Shown here piece by piece: positions 34,265 to 42,767 of a stretch of 60,539 nucleotides of DNA. The stretch comes from a virus: positions 1-60,539 of IMG/VR virus record IMGVR_UViG_3300034082_002911. One strand, written 5' to 3'. Numbering within the stretch: position 1 is the first letter of the stretch; each line of letters begins with the position of its first letter. Position numbers and translations under genes: made by a program. The notes under the pieces are model-generated. The model worked only from the letters and a program-made list of their open reading frames with translations, did no database searches and was not told the origin of the DNA.

Positions 34265-35794
34265 TTATATACTATATAAAAGTGAATCAAGTGGAAAAAC
34301 AAAATTACCACCAACAATTTTTGGTTTTTTATCAAACACTAAAACATTCTTTCCTCGTTGAAAAACCATCCAATCCGTTTTATATAATTTAACACTTGCG
34401 GTACCCTCCAATTCAATTCCACTTTCAGTTTTTTTCATTTCTCTAAATGGTTTAACTTGTGCGGTGTGTAACTTACCATCTTTAAATATTTCTAAATCAA
34501 CACCTTGAATTGCATCTTTTTTGTTTCCTAACTCACCAACCAACTCAACTTTTGCTTTTTGACCAAAAAATCTTTTAAGGATTGATAACGTAATTTGTTC
34601 TCTTTTATCACCTGCATTATTTTTTTCTGTTAAGGTTCTTAATAAATTAATAAATGTTGAACTTTGTTTATCAAATATTCTATATTTAAAATATCCTAAT
34701 GCATTTACAAATCTCTCAACTTCTTTTTTCTGTTCTGCAGGAGTTTTATCGGTAAAAACAATTGGTTTTTTATTTGGTATAGTTGTAATAACTTGATTTA
34801 AATCTTTTAATAAAATACAAAATGCCGTGTAATTTGTGTTGAGTTTATTAATTACTGACCTACCAGGTCCCTCAATATCATAAATACCCGGTAATTGATT
34901 ATTTGGAGGAATTTCAATATAATTTTCATTAAAAACTTCTTTGAGGATTCTATTGATACCATTCATGTAAGTCCATTTAATATCTTGATTTACGTTGAAT
35001 AACATTCTGTAAAATTCGTTATCAGATTTTGAACACATTTCAGATTTACCTTCACTTAATATTTGTTTCATTTTGGTAGATTCTGTTATTTTGGTTTCAA
35101 CTCTCATTTCGTACATTTTAGTTACAAATTCCCAATTAACAACTTTCCAAAAGTTTGTTATGTATTCGTCTCTTTTATTTCGGTACTTCAAATAATAAGC
35201 GTGTTCCCATAAATCTAACCCCAACAATGGAAACCCACCACCTTCAATCACATTCATTAATGGATTATCTTGGTTTGGAGTTGACATAATCTTTAAAGTG
35301 TTATTAGAGGTTAGAATTAACCACGCCCAACCTGAACCAAAACGGTCTTTGGCTTGTTTTTCAAATTCTTTTTTAAAGTTTGTGAATGTTCCCCACTGTT
35401 TGGTGATTTTTGTATAAAGTTCACCAGTTAGTTTTTTTGGTTCGGGAGTTAACATATTCCAAAACAATGCGTGGTTAAATGCTCCACCTGCGTTGTTTCG
35501 AATTGTTTTATCAAAACGACTGATTGTTTTAATTATTTTTTCTAAATCTAAATCTCCGTATTTTTTCTTTGATAATGCGTCGTTTAGTTTATCAACATAC
35601 CCTTTGTAATGTTTATTGTAATGGAAACTCATGGTTTCGGGGTCAATAAACTGTTTAAGGGCTGAGTAGGAATAAGGTAGTTTCTCTATTCCGATTTTTT
35701 TCATTTCTGTAATCAACAATTCTTTTTCTTTTGTTACGTGATTTTCAAGTATCTGTAACTCTAATTGTTGGATTTTCTCTTCTGTTTTTTTCAT
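34265..35794 (-). CDS. Fe/Mn superoxide dismutase fused to a candidate PD-(D/E)XK-like domain
   Basis: 509 residues. Residues 1-35 are a coiled-coil-like helix. Residues 39-235 are a complete Fe/Mn superoxide dismutase: metal ligands H58 (SFHYNKHY), H108 (GGAFNHALFW), D194 and H198 (LGLDLWEHAYYLKY), with the second-sphere H62 and Y66 also kept. The C-terminal 270 residues are unrelated: after a helical part (250-380) comes VELVGELG then GVDLEIFKDGKLHTAQVKPF (D433, E435, Q446, K448), the order expected of a PD-(D/E)XK nuclease with Gln replacing the middle acid. A free SOD is about 200 residues. Function unknown: a virion or early-infection protein that removes superoxide, with a DNA-linked part, is one possibility. 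Confidence 0.85.
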   Translation of the reverse strand: MKKTEEKIQQLELQILENHVTKEKELLITEMKKIGIEKLPYSYSALKQFIDPETMSFHYNKHYKGYVDKLNDALSKKKYGDLDLEKIIKTISRFDKTIRNNAGGAFNHALFWNMLTPEPKKLTGELYTKITKQWGTFTNFKKEFEKQAKDRFGSGWAWLILTSNNTLKIMSTPNQDNPLMNVIEGGGFPLLGLDLWEHAYYLKYRNKRDEYITNFWKVVNWEFVTKMYEMRVETKITESTKMKQILSEGKSEMCSKSDNEFYRMLFNVNQDIKWTYMNGINRILKEVFNENYIEIPPNNQLPGIYDIEGPGRSVINKLNTNYTAFCILLKDLNQVITTIPNKKPIVFTDKTPAEQKKEVERFVNALGYFKYRIFDKQSSTFINLLRTLTEKNNAGDKREQITLSILKRFFGQKAKVELVGELGNKKDAIQGVDLEIFKDGKLHTAQVKPFREMKKTESGIELEGTASVKLYKTDWMVFQRGKNVLVFDKKPKIVGGNFVFPLDSLLYSI

Positions 35795-35815
35795 AGTATT
35801 GGATTATCCGTTATA

Positions 35816-35823
35816 TATAAATA
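35816..35823 (-). promoter_or_regulatory. TATTTATA octamer (minus strand)
   Basis: It lies 21 bp before the ATG of the superoxide dismutase fusion gene at 35794, in the 41 bp after the helicase stop. Confidence 0.45.
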
Positions 35824-35835
35824 ATCCGTTCTTTG

Positions 35836-37590
35836 TTAATATCTCAATTCATTAATTCTTTGTAGGATTTCTTCTGCAGCATCTGCTGGATGTTGGTTGT
35901 CTCCCATTACAGTTGCAATGACTTGTTTTTTGTTGTTTAGGATATCGTAGATGATACCTTCGATTGTATTTTCGAATATTGGATAATAAACCAAAACGTT
36001 ATTTTTTTGACCGTAACGATAAGCTCGGTCTTCAGCTTGGGCGTGGTCTGATGGAAGGAATGATAAGTCATTCATAATAACAGCTTCAGCAGCAGTTAAT
36101 GTTATACCGACACCAGCAGCTTTAATATTACCTACAAAGACTTTAATCTTGGGGTTATCTTGGAATTGGTCAACGGAGTTTTGTCTGTTGGGTTTTGACA
36201 TAGAACCATCAAGTTTAACCGCGGCTTTACCAAAATGTTCTGCAATTTTATTTAACGAATCGGTGAAATTACAGAAAATGATTACTTTCTTATCTTGTTC
36301 AAGAATATTTTCCGCTAGTTCAATAGTTTGTTCAATTTTTTCATCGGCAATAATTTGTCTAATTTTTGTTAACTTTGAAAATTGAACGGTTAATGATTTG
36401 GATTCGTCAGGGTTCTTGTCATACCAATCATAGTATTCTCCCATAACATTTTCATATAATTTTGATTTTAATCTTAGGTAAACAGGTGTGATAATCTTAT
36501 CGGGTAAATCAAGAACATTTTCTTTTAATCTTCTTAATGTTAAACCTAAGGTTCGGTCTCTTAACTCTTCCAAGTTTGACGCCCCTGTTACATTCCAAAT
36601 CTTTCTTCCCCCAACATTAAATTGGTATCCAGAACAATAACGGATAGCGTATGCCATCCAATTCTTTGCAACAGGAGAATCAATTATACTTAATAAATTA
36701 AAATAATCGATTGGTCGTGATGTCATTGGTGTACCTGTCAACAACCAAAGTCTTTCGGTATTTTTAACAATATCATTGATTAGTTTCGTCCTCTGCGCCG
36801 TACCATTCTTAATATAATGAGCCTCATCAATAATAACTAAATCAAAGTTGGATGCAAGGACTTGAGATTCGTTTTTCTTTTTAGGGTCATGAAAATTTTT
36901 AATTATGTCGTAGTTTATAATTACAAAATCAGCTTCGGTACTGAAATTTTTACTTTCAGCAATATAGATTGATTTGTCTGAGTAATTTTCAATCTCACGT
37001 TTCCAATTAATTTTTAATGTTGCTGGACAAATAATTAAAACTTTTTTTGAATTTGATTCTAACGCGGCGATAATTGTTGATGTTGTTTTACCAAGACCCA
37101 TATCATCGGCAAGGATAAACTTTTTATTCTCAACTAATTTTTGAATTGCTTCTTTTTGATGTTCAAGTGGTGGACGATGAGAATATTTTGAATAATCAAT
37201 TACAACATCTTTAACTGAATTGTCTTTGATGATTGCCACTTTTGGCAACCAAAAATCGTGTAGTTCTTCATTTTCAAAAACTTTACCCCAAATGTGGTAA
37301 GCTTTTTCTTTATCAGCTAATAACTTCTCAACCCAAACTTTTTGGGGGATTTCGGTATATAATTTGTCGTCGGCTAATTTTTGAGCAAAGTATGTGTCAA
37401 GGATTACCCATTTCTTTGCAACTTTTGGTTGTTTATTGTGAAAATTGATAATGTATTCTGATTGGCTCCTTGTTGGATAAAATTTTCTATTAACCTGTGA
37501 TTTACGTTTTAATTCCAAGATATAGTTATTGCCACCCTCATATGACTCAAGAATGGACATTGCCTTTGATTCTAAACTAACGTTACTCAT
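35836..37590 (-). CDS. SNF2-family ATP-dependent helicase/translocase
   Basis: 584 residues with both RecA-like lobes of superfamily 2 SNF2 proteins: LADDMGLGKTTSTIIAAL (motif I, about 164-181), ICPATLKINWKRE (Ia), VIIDEAHYIKN (motif II), WLLTGTPMTSRP (III), and the C-lobe VFVGNIKAAGVGITLTAAE with DRAYRYGQKN (motif VI). It resembles SMARCAL1/HARP-like translocases, which anneal or remodel forked DNA. In phages such proteins may act in recombination-linked replication like T4 UvsW. It starts divergently from the 37646 gene and shares its intergenic region. The chain is intact. Confidence 0.92.
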   Translation of the reverse strand: MSNVSLESKAMSILESYEGGNNYILELKRKSQVNRKFYPTRSQSEYIINFHNKQPKVAKKWVILDTYFAQKLADDKLYTEIPQKVWVEKLLADKEKAYHIWGKVFENEELHDFWLPKVAIIKDNSVKDVVIDYSKYSHRPPLEHQKEAIQKLVENKKFILADDMGLGKTTSTIIAALESNSKKVLIICPATLKINWKREIENYSDKSIYIAESKNFSTEADFVIINYDIIKNFHDPKKKNESQVLASNFDLVIIDEAHYIKNGTAQRTKLINDIVKNTERLWLLTGTPMTSRPIDYFNLLSIIDSPVAKNWMAYAIRYCSGYQFNVGGRKIWNVTGASNLEELRDRTLGLTLRRLKENVLDLPDKIITPVYLRLKSKLYENVMGEYYDWYDKNPDESKSLTVQFSKLTKIRQIIADEKIEQTIELAENILEQDKKVIIFCNFTDSLNKIAEHFGKAAVKLDGSMSKPNRQNSVDQFQDNPKIKVFVGNIKAAGVGITLTAAEAVIMNDLSFLPSDHAQAEDRAYRYGQKNNVLVYYPIFENTIEGIIYDILNNKKQVIATVMGDNQHPADAAEEILQRINELRY

Positions 37591-37645
37591 TTAATATTAA
37601 TAAACTTATTTAAAATATAATAAAACTTTAAGTATTTATCAATAT
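37591..37645. promoter_or_regulatory. Divergent intergenic region with TATTTATC
   Basis: 55 bp of A/T-rich DNA. TATTTATC (37633-37640) ends 5 bp before the plus-strand ATG at 37646. On the minus strand the best match is a weaker GTTTATTAA about 10 bp before the helicase start, so the helicase may use another signal. Confidence 0.45.
37633..37640 (+). promoter_or_regulatory. TATTTATC octamer
   Basis: It ends 5 bp before the ATG at 37646, the first gene of the plus-strand neck and tail run. Confidence 0.45.
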
Positions 37646-38170
37646 ATGAAACGGACATTAGAAAAGTTAGTTCCAGTTACAAGATTAGGCAAATTTTTTG
37701 GTAATGAAGATTTTGACCTTGATATTGATATGGGACAAGAATGGCTTGAGGGTGATATGAATTTTACCGTTGTGTTGTATCGTATTGATAGGTATAAAAC
37801 AAAAAAAGACGATGTTTACGGTGAAGTTTTAGAAGATGGGATACAATTTATGGCCCCTATTGAATTAAAAGGTTTAGTTCAAGTTATGGCACCAACTAAT
37901 AAGTTATACGGTAGTTCTAAAGTTGAAATACAAGAACCTGGAAATTTAAAGTTCTCAATTTATCAAAAACAACTTGATGATTTAGGTGTTGAGATTTTTA
38001 TGGGGGATTACCTTGGATATTATGAGACTGAATCTAAAGTCAGATACTATTCCATTAGTGATGACGGATATGTTGTGTCTGACACTAAACACACTTACGG
38101 TGGATATAAACCATTCTATAGAACGATTGTTGCAACATATGTAAGTCCTGACGAATTTAACGGATTATAA
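37646..38170 (+). CDS. gp14-like neck or structural protein, tentative
   Basis: 174 residues, mainly beta (DFDLDIDMGQEWLEGDMNFTVVLYRIDRY; YYETESKVRYYSISDDGYVVSD). There is no enzyme motif. It lies before the putative gp15-like protein and the tail sheath, where T4 has gp14 (neck), which is why a neck role is suggested; sequence alone does not prove it. It begins behind a TATTTATC octamer, 55 bp from the divergent helicase gene. Confidence 0.5.
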   Translation: MKRTLEKLVPVTRLGKFFGNEDFDLDIDMGQEWLEGDMNFTVVLYRIDRYKTKKDDVYGEVLEDGIQFMAPIELKGLVQVMAPTNKLYGSSKVEIQEPGNLKFSIYQKQLDDLGVEIFMGDYLGYYETESKVRYYSISDDGYVVSDTKHTYGGYKPFYRTIVATYVSPDEFNGL

Positions 38171-38182
38171 TAAAATAATAAC

Positions 38183-39226
38183 ATGCCACTACCAAGAACA
38201 ATAGTTAAACCAACATTACCTTTAGTACCAAAAAAAATTTTATCTGAAAGGAGAGAACAACTTTTAGAATATATTAAAGATGATGGAACTTATTTACCCA
38301 AATCAGTATTACATGCGGATTTGGATAAGGGTATGCTTGAATTTGTTAAAGACAAACTTAAAGTTGTTACCTCAGGTAAAATAGTTCCATTATTAGATAT
38401 TATAATCACAACTCAAAATTGGTCACAATATTTAGAAACTTGGAAATTTGTGGATATTGACTATAATCCAACACCCCCATTCATTACTGTCGTTAGGACT
38501 CCTGAAGTTAAGTATGGTACAAATCCATCACTTCAATATACAATACCAAACAGAAAACAATTTTATTACGCGTCGGTACCAACTTGGAATGGAAACGAAC
38601 AAGGAATGGATATTTATACTATTCCACAACCAGTTCCTGTTGATATTACATATAATGTAAAAATTATTTGTAATAGAATGAGAGAGTTAAATCAACTTAA
38701 TAAGATTGTGATGCAAACATTTTCATCAAAACAAGCTTATACCTTCATTAAAGGTCAATACATACCAATTATATTAGCCAACATTTCCGACGAATCTCAA
38801 TTAAGTATGGAATCTAGAAAATATTACGTTCAAAATTATGAGTTTACTATGTTGGGTTATTTGATAGATGAAGAAGAATTTGAAGTAAAACCGGCAATTC
38901 AAAGAGTGACTCAATTAATTGAAATGAACACAGCACCAAGAAAAAAAAGAATAGACAAATATCCTAAAAATCCTGATAATTTTGAAACTCCGTTTTTATT
39001 TGTTTCAGGCAATACAAGTTTAACAGATGTAATTGAATTTAGCTCAAATATGAATTTACTTTCAACAAGTAATGTTGATACTTTTGATGTATATATTAAT
39101 AATGATTATTATGGAAGCGACCTTCAAAAAATTGAGATTACAACAAACGATATTTTAACTATAGAAGTCACAAAAAATGACAATACTGAAGAATCAAACA
39201 TACTATATGAAAATAAATTAATTTAA
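38183..39226 (+). CDS. gp15-like proximal tail sheath stabiliser, tentative
   Basis: 347 residues. The central stretch PQPVPVDITYNVKIICNRMRELNQLNKIVMQTF followed by GQYIPIILANISDESQ and YYVQNYEFTMLGYLIDEEEFEVKP resembles T4-like gp15 (the tail terminator and sheath cap), where a P-V-D-I-x-Y-x-V-x-I strand leads a helical pair. T4 gp15 is 272 residues. Extra parts are the N-terminal 110 residues and a small C-terminal domain (about 270-347). It ends sharing its stop region with the convergent 53-residue gene (overlap 39223-39226). The next sense gene is the sheath, which fits the T4 order. Confidence 0.5.
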   Translation: MPLPRTIVKPTLPLVPKKILSERREQLLEYIKDDGTYLPKSVLHADLDKGMLEFVKDKLKVVTSGKIVPLLDIIITTQNWSQYLETWKFVDIDYNPTPPFITVVRTPEVKYGTNPSLQYTIPNRKQFYYASVPTWNGNEQGMDIYTIPQPVPVDITYNVKIICNRMRELNQLNKIVMQTFSSKQAYTFIKGQYIPIILANISDESQLSMESRKYYVQNYEFTMLGYLIDEEEFEVKPAIQRVTQLIEMNTAPRKKRIDKYPKNPDNFETPFLFVSGNTSLTDVIEFSSNMNLLSTSNVDTFDVYINNDYYGSDLQKIEITTNDILTIEVTKNDNTEESNILYENKLI

Positions 39227-39384
39227 TTTTCCCCATAAATGTCTTTCTTTTCTTTACATTTTTCTACAATTAAATTTTCTAAAAATTTGTAAATTTTTAT
39301 TCCCCGTTTATCACAATATTTTTTTAAAATATCGTGTGATTCAGGAGATATTTTGATGTTTTTTATTTCTTTTTTTGGATTCAT
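39223..39384 (-). CDS. 53-residue ribbon-helix-helix protein
   Basis: An ORF from ATG 39384 to TAA 39223-39225 encodes MNPKKEIKNIKISPESHDIL, then KKYCDKRGIKIYKFLENLI and VEKCKEKKDIYGEN. The layout is a basic strand (KNIKIS), a helix (ESHDILKKYCDKRG), a turn, and a second helix (IYKFLENLIVEKCK), as in small ribbon-helix-helix DNA-binding proteins. It is the only minus-strand gene between the plus-strand neck and sheath genes. Its stop overlaps the end of the convergent gene by 4 bp. An inverted repeat of the octamer at 39401-39427, just upstream, is a natural binding site. It is possibly an autoregulator or late-gene regulator; function is inferred. Confidence 0.7.
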   Translation of the reverse strand: MNPKKEIKNIKISPESHDILKKYCDKRGIKIYKFLENLIVEKCKEKKDIYGEN

Positions 39385-39400
39385 AGGTAGAAAAAAAGCA

Positions 39401-39427
39401 GTATTTATTCATACTCTTTATAAATAC
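39401..39427. promoter_or_regulatory. Inverted repeat GTATTTAT / ATAAATAC, candidate operator
   Basis: GTATTTAT (39401-39408) and ATAAATAC (39420-39427) are perfect inverted copies with an 11-bp spacer. They lie 16 bp upstream of the ribbon-helix-helix gene start (39384) and 77 bp before the sheath ATG. Each arm equals the TATTTAT octamer seen before late genes, one in each direction. Confidence 0.5.
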
Positions 39428-39463
39428 TTATTTAAAAGTAAAGTTTTTTCATAAAAACTCTAA

Positions 39464-39471
39464 TATTTATC
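39464..39471 (+). promoter_or_regulatory. TATTTATC octamer upstream of the tail sheath gene
   Basis: It is 33 bp before the sheath ATG at 39505. The 39428-39504 stretch has no other recognisable element. Confidence 0.45.
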
Positions 39472-39504
39472 AATAAAATAAATCTGTAACAGAATAATTT
39501 AATA

Positions 39505-42500
39505 ATGGCAGCACAAGCAAATCAAAAAGTATTTGTATCACCTGGAGTGTACACATCGGAAACCGACTTATCATTTATCGCCCAAAGTGTGGGGGTAACA
39601 ACTTTAGGCCTTGTTGGAGAAACTTTAAAAGGTCCAGCATTTGAACCAGTATTCATAACGAATTTTGACGAATTCCAATCATATTTTGGTGGTTCAGAGC
39701 CCGTTAAATTTTATGGTACTCAGATACCAAAATATGAGGCGGCGTATATTGCCAAATCATATTTACAACAATCAAATCAATTGTTTGTAACAAGAATTTT
39801 AGGATTGTCTGGATATGACGCAGGACCATCTTGGAGTCTTTCATTAGTTGCTAATGTTGACCCAACAACTATTTCTGCACCATCAAATCCCGTGGCTTTT
39901 ACCGCAACGTTTACTGGTACCTCATCGGGAGGTACATTTGGAATTGCAAGTGGGTCATTACCAAACCAAGTTCAATTAAATAAACAATATAAATTACAAG
40001 ACGGTTCAACATCTACAATACAAACCGACTTTAACAATTATTTAAGTGAGATTGTAAATACGACATCACTTTCTGCAACAACATCAGTTATATATGGTTC
40101 AATACTTTATGATGACAATTATTATCTTACATATGGAAGACCTAATGTAATAACTCCATATGATTGTGTACCTATCTTAGAAGAAAATGATTTATCTGCG
40201 TCGTCAAACGACCCTTGGCTTTATGCTAATTTTAATATTTCTTCAGGAAACAATTATTCGGGTTATTCTTTTTATTATTTTATTACTAATGTTACTAATA
40301 CTGTGGACTCTAATTTTACTGTCACTATTTCTGGAGCTTCCGTTAATTTTACAGGTATGGCGTACACTGACTTCAATAATATGGTTGTTGGTACTATTCG
40401 TTCACGAGGTATTTGTAATTATGTTAATAGTGCCGGAAGTAATGACCATGGTCCAGTTTATGAGGTTGGTATTGATTACAACAATAATAATACTTGGGTT
40501 CCAAATAATTTACAAATAGTTTGTACTGGACAATATTCAGGTATTACAGAATCACCTTATTCATCTTTTTTATTATCGGGTTTAACAAATGATAATAAAA
40601 CATTTTCATTTGAAACGTCATTAAGTGCATCTTCGTCAAAATATATTACAAAAGTATTAGGTGTTGATAATTTTGGTAAATCAAGATACGCGGTTCCTAT
40701 TTATGTTGAAGAACTTTATCAGGGAAGTTTGAATTATGCTTATAGTCAAAATTATATCCGTGGATTAAATTGTGATTTAATTGCTCTACCTGACGCAAGA
40801 AGTCAATCAAGTCAATCAATTGCTTGGAATTTAGAAAAATACCAATCACCTGAAACACCTTATTTGGTTTCTGAATTAAGAGGTAACCAAGTTTATAATT
40901 TATTTAAATTTATATCAATTTCCGATGGAAATGATGCAAATACTGAAGTTAAAATTTCAATCGCTAACTTATCATATAATAATATGTCGTTTGATGTTTT
41001 TATTAGAAATTTTTATGACTCTGACTCAAATCCAGTTGTAATTGAAAAATTCACAAATTGTGTTATGGACCCAGCATCAAATAACTTTGTCGGAAAAAAA
41101 ATAGGTTCATCTAATGGTGAATTTGCGTTAATTTCAAGATATGTTATGGTTGAAATGGCAGATGAATACCCAATTGACTCACTACCTTGTGGTTTCCGTG
41201 GTTATACACAAAGAGAATATGAAGACGCTTCGGTTTACCCATCACCATATCCAAAATATAAAATAAAATATGATTACCCTGGAGAAGTTATTGCTAACCC
41301 ACCATTTGGAACACCTATTGGTGGCTCAAATACTGTTGAATCTCCTGGAGATGTTATAAGAAGAACATATTTAGGATTCTCAACACAGTATGGAATTGAT
41401 GAGTCATTTTTAACTTATAAAGGAAAACAAAACCCTCAATCAAATTGGGCTTTAGCAACTGACTCATTTAAATGGAATTACACTAGTAAAGGTTTCCATA
41501 TGGACTCAGGAGCAACTGTTGTATCAATTGCTAACACATCAATGACAAGTGGTCAAACAGCTTTTGAATGTGGTACTGCTGAATTTAGAAGTGACCCAGA
41601 AACACAAGAAAATCCGTATTATTTCATATATTCAAGAAAATATACACTATGTTTTGCTGGTGGTTTTGATGGTTGGGACATTTATAGAGAGTGGAGAACT
41701 AACGAAGATAGATTTCAATTAGGAGCTTCGGGTTATTTGGCGGGTACTGCACCTTCATCAAGATATCCAAATGCAACAGGTGATGGATTGTTTAAAAGAA
41801 TTGTGGTTCAGAACAATACTCAAGATTTTGCAAATACAGACTACTACGCATATCTACTTGGTATTTTATCATTTGCAAATCCAGAATCAACTAACATTAA
41901 TATATTCGCAAGTGCAAGTATTGACTACGTAAATAACTCAAACCTTGTTGAGGAAGCGATAGACATGATTCAATTTTCAAGAGCGGATTCGGTTTATATT
42001 TGTACAACACCTGATTATAGAATGTATACTCCAGACGGAACAAATTCTTTGGATATTATTTATCCTCAAGAATCAGTTGACAATTTAAATAATACAGGGA
42101 TTGACTCTAACTATACTGCAACTTATTTCCCTTGGATTTTAACAAGGGATACTGTTAATAACACACAAATTTATTTACCTCCAACTGGTGAGGTTTGTAG
42201 AAACTTAGCTTTAACCGATAACATTTCATTCCCTTGGTTTGCATCTGCGGGTTACACTAGAGGACTTGTAAACTCTATTAAGGCGAGACAAAAACTTACA
42301 CAAACCGACAGAGATGTACTATATCAAGGTAGAATAAATCCTATTGCAACTTTCTCTGATGTTGGAACTGTAATTTGGGGTAATAAAACATTACAAATTG
42401 CTGACTCAGCACTTAATAGATTGAATGTAAGAAGATTGTTACTTCAAGCTCGTAAGTTAATTTCCGCAGTAGCTGTAAGATTATTATTTGAACAAAACGA

Positions 42501-42726
42501 CCAAGTTGTTAGACAACAATTCTTGGATAGTGTTAATCCTATTTTGGATTCAATTAGAAGAGATAGAGGTTTATATGATTTCCGTGTAACAGTTTCATCT
42601 TCACCTGAAGATTTAGACAGAAACACATTAACAGGTAAAATTTATTTAAAACCTACAAGGGCGTTAGAATTTATAGATATTGAATTCTTAATTACACCAA
42701 CAGGGGCTTCATTTGAAAATATTTAA
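39505..42726 (+). CDS. Tail sheath protein, gp18-like
   Basis: 1073 residues. The N-terminus (KVFVSPGVYTSETDLSFIAQ; TTLGLVGETLKGPAF; DEFQSYFGG) and the C-terminal 230 residues (RGLVNSIKARQKLTQTDRDVL; INPIATFSDVGTVIWGNKTL; NVRRLLLQARKLI; IYLKPTRALEFIDIEFLITP) are those of contractile tail sheath proteins, whose C-terminal domain packs against the inner tube. Subunits form the contracting sleeve that drives the tube through the host envelope. T4 gp18 has 659 residues; here the extra 400 are mostly in the outer region between about residue 110 and 800. It is the first gene of the main tail operon, 33 bp downstream of TATTTATC. Confidence 0.93.
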   Translation: MAAQANQKVFVSPGVYTSETDLSFIAQSVGVTTLGLVGETLKGPAFEPVFITNFDEFQSYFGGSEPVKFYGTQIPKYEAAYIAKSYLQQSNQLFVTRILGLSGYDAGPSWSLSLVANVDPTTISAPSNPVAFTATFTGTSSGGTFGIASGSLPNQVQLNKQYKLQDGSTSTIQTDFNNYLSEIVNTTSLSATTSVIYGSILYDDNYYLTYGRPNVITPYDCVPILEENDLSASSNDPWLYANFNISSGNNYSGYSFYYFITNVTNTVDSNFTVTISGASVNFTGMAYTDFNNMVVGTIRSRGICNYVNSAGSNDHGPVYEVGIDYNNNNTWVPNNLQIVCTGQYSGITESPYSSFLLSGLTNDNKTFSFETSLSASSSKYITKVLGVDNFGKSRYAVPIYVEELYQGSLNYAYSQNYIRGLNCDLIALPDARSQSSQSIAWNLEKYQSPETPYLVSELRGNQVYNLFKFISISDGNDANTEVKISIANLSYNNMSFDVFIRNFYDSDSNPVVIEKFTNCVMDPASNNFVGKKIGSSNGEFALISRYVMVEMADEYPIDSLPCGFRGYTQREYEDASVYPSPYPKYKIKYDYPGEVIANPPFGTPIGGSNTVESPGDVIRRTYLGFSTQYGIDESFLTYKGKQNPQSNWALATDSFKWNYTSKGFHMDSGATVVSIANTSMTSGQTAFECGTAEFRSDPETQENPYYFIYSRKYTLCFAGGFDGWDIYREWRTNEDRFQLGASGYLAGTAPSSRYPNATGDGLFKRIVVQNNTQDFANTDYYAYLLGILSFANPESTNINIFASASIDYVNNSNLVEEAIDMIQFSRADSVYICTTPDYRMYTPDGTNSLDIIYPQESVDNLNNTGIDSNYTATYFPWILTRDTVNNTQIYLPPTGEVCRNLALTDNISFPWFASAGYTRGLVNSIKARQKLTQTDRDVLYQGRINPIATFSDVGTVIWGNKTLQIADSALNRLNVRRLLLQARKLISAVAVRLLFEQNDQVVRQQFLDSVNPILDSIRRDRGLYDFRVTVSSSPEDLDRNTLTGKIYLKPTRALEFIDIEFLITPTGASFENI

Positions 42727-42734
42727 CAAAATTA

Positions 42735-42756
42735 ACGGGGTATATAACTGCCCCGT
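42735..42756 (+). other. Intergenic hairpin after the sheath gene
   Basis: ACGGGG (42735-42740) pairs with CCCCGT (42751-42756) around a 10-nt loop. No T run follows, so it is a weak terminator at best. It may be an mRNA processing or 3'-end protecting stem that lets the sheath be made in excess of the next gene (start 42768). Confidence 0.5.
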
Positions 42757-42767
42757 ATTATCTAATT

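Noticed and set aside
42735-42756. Call as a rho-independent terminator
   Set aside because: The stem is good but no T run follows, so it is listed only as a hairpin.
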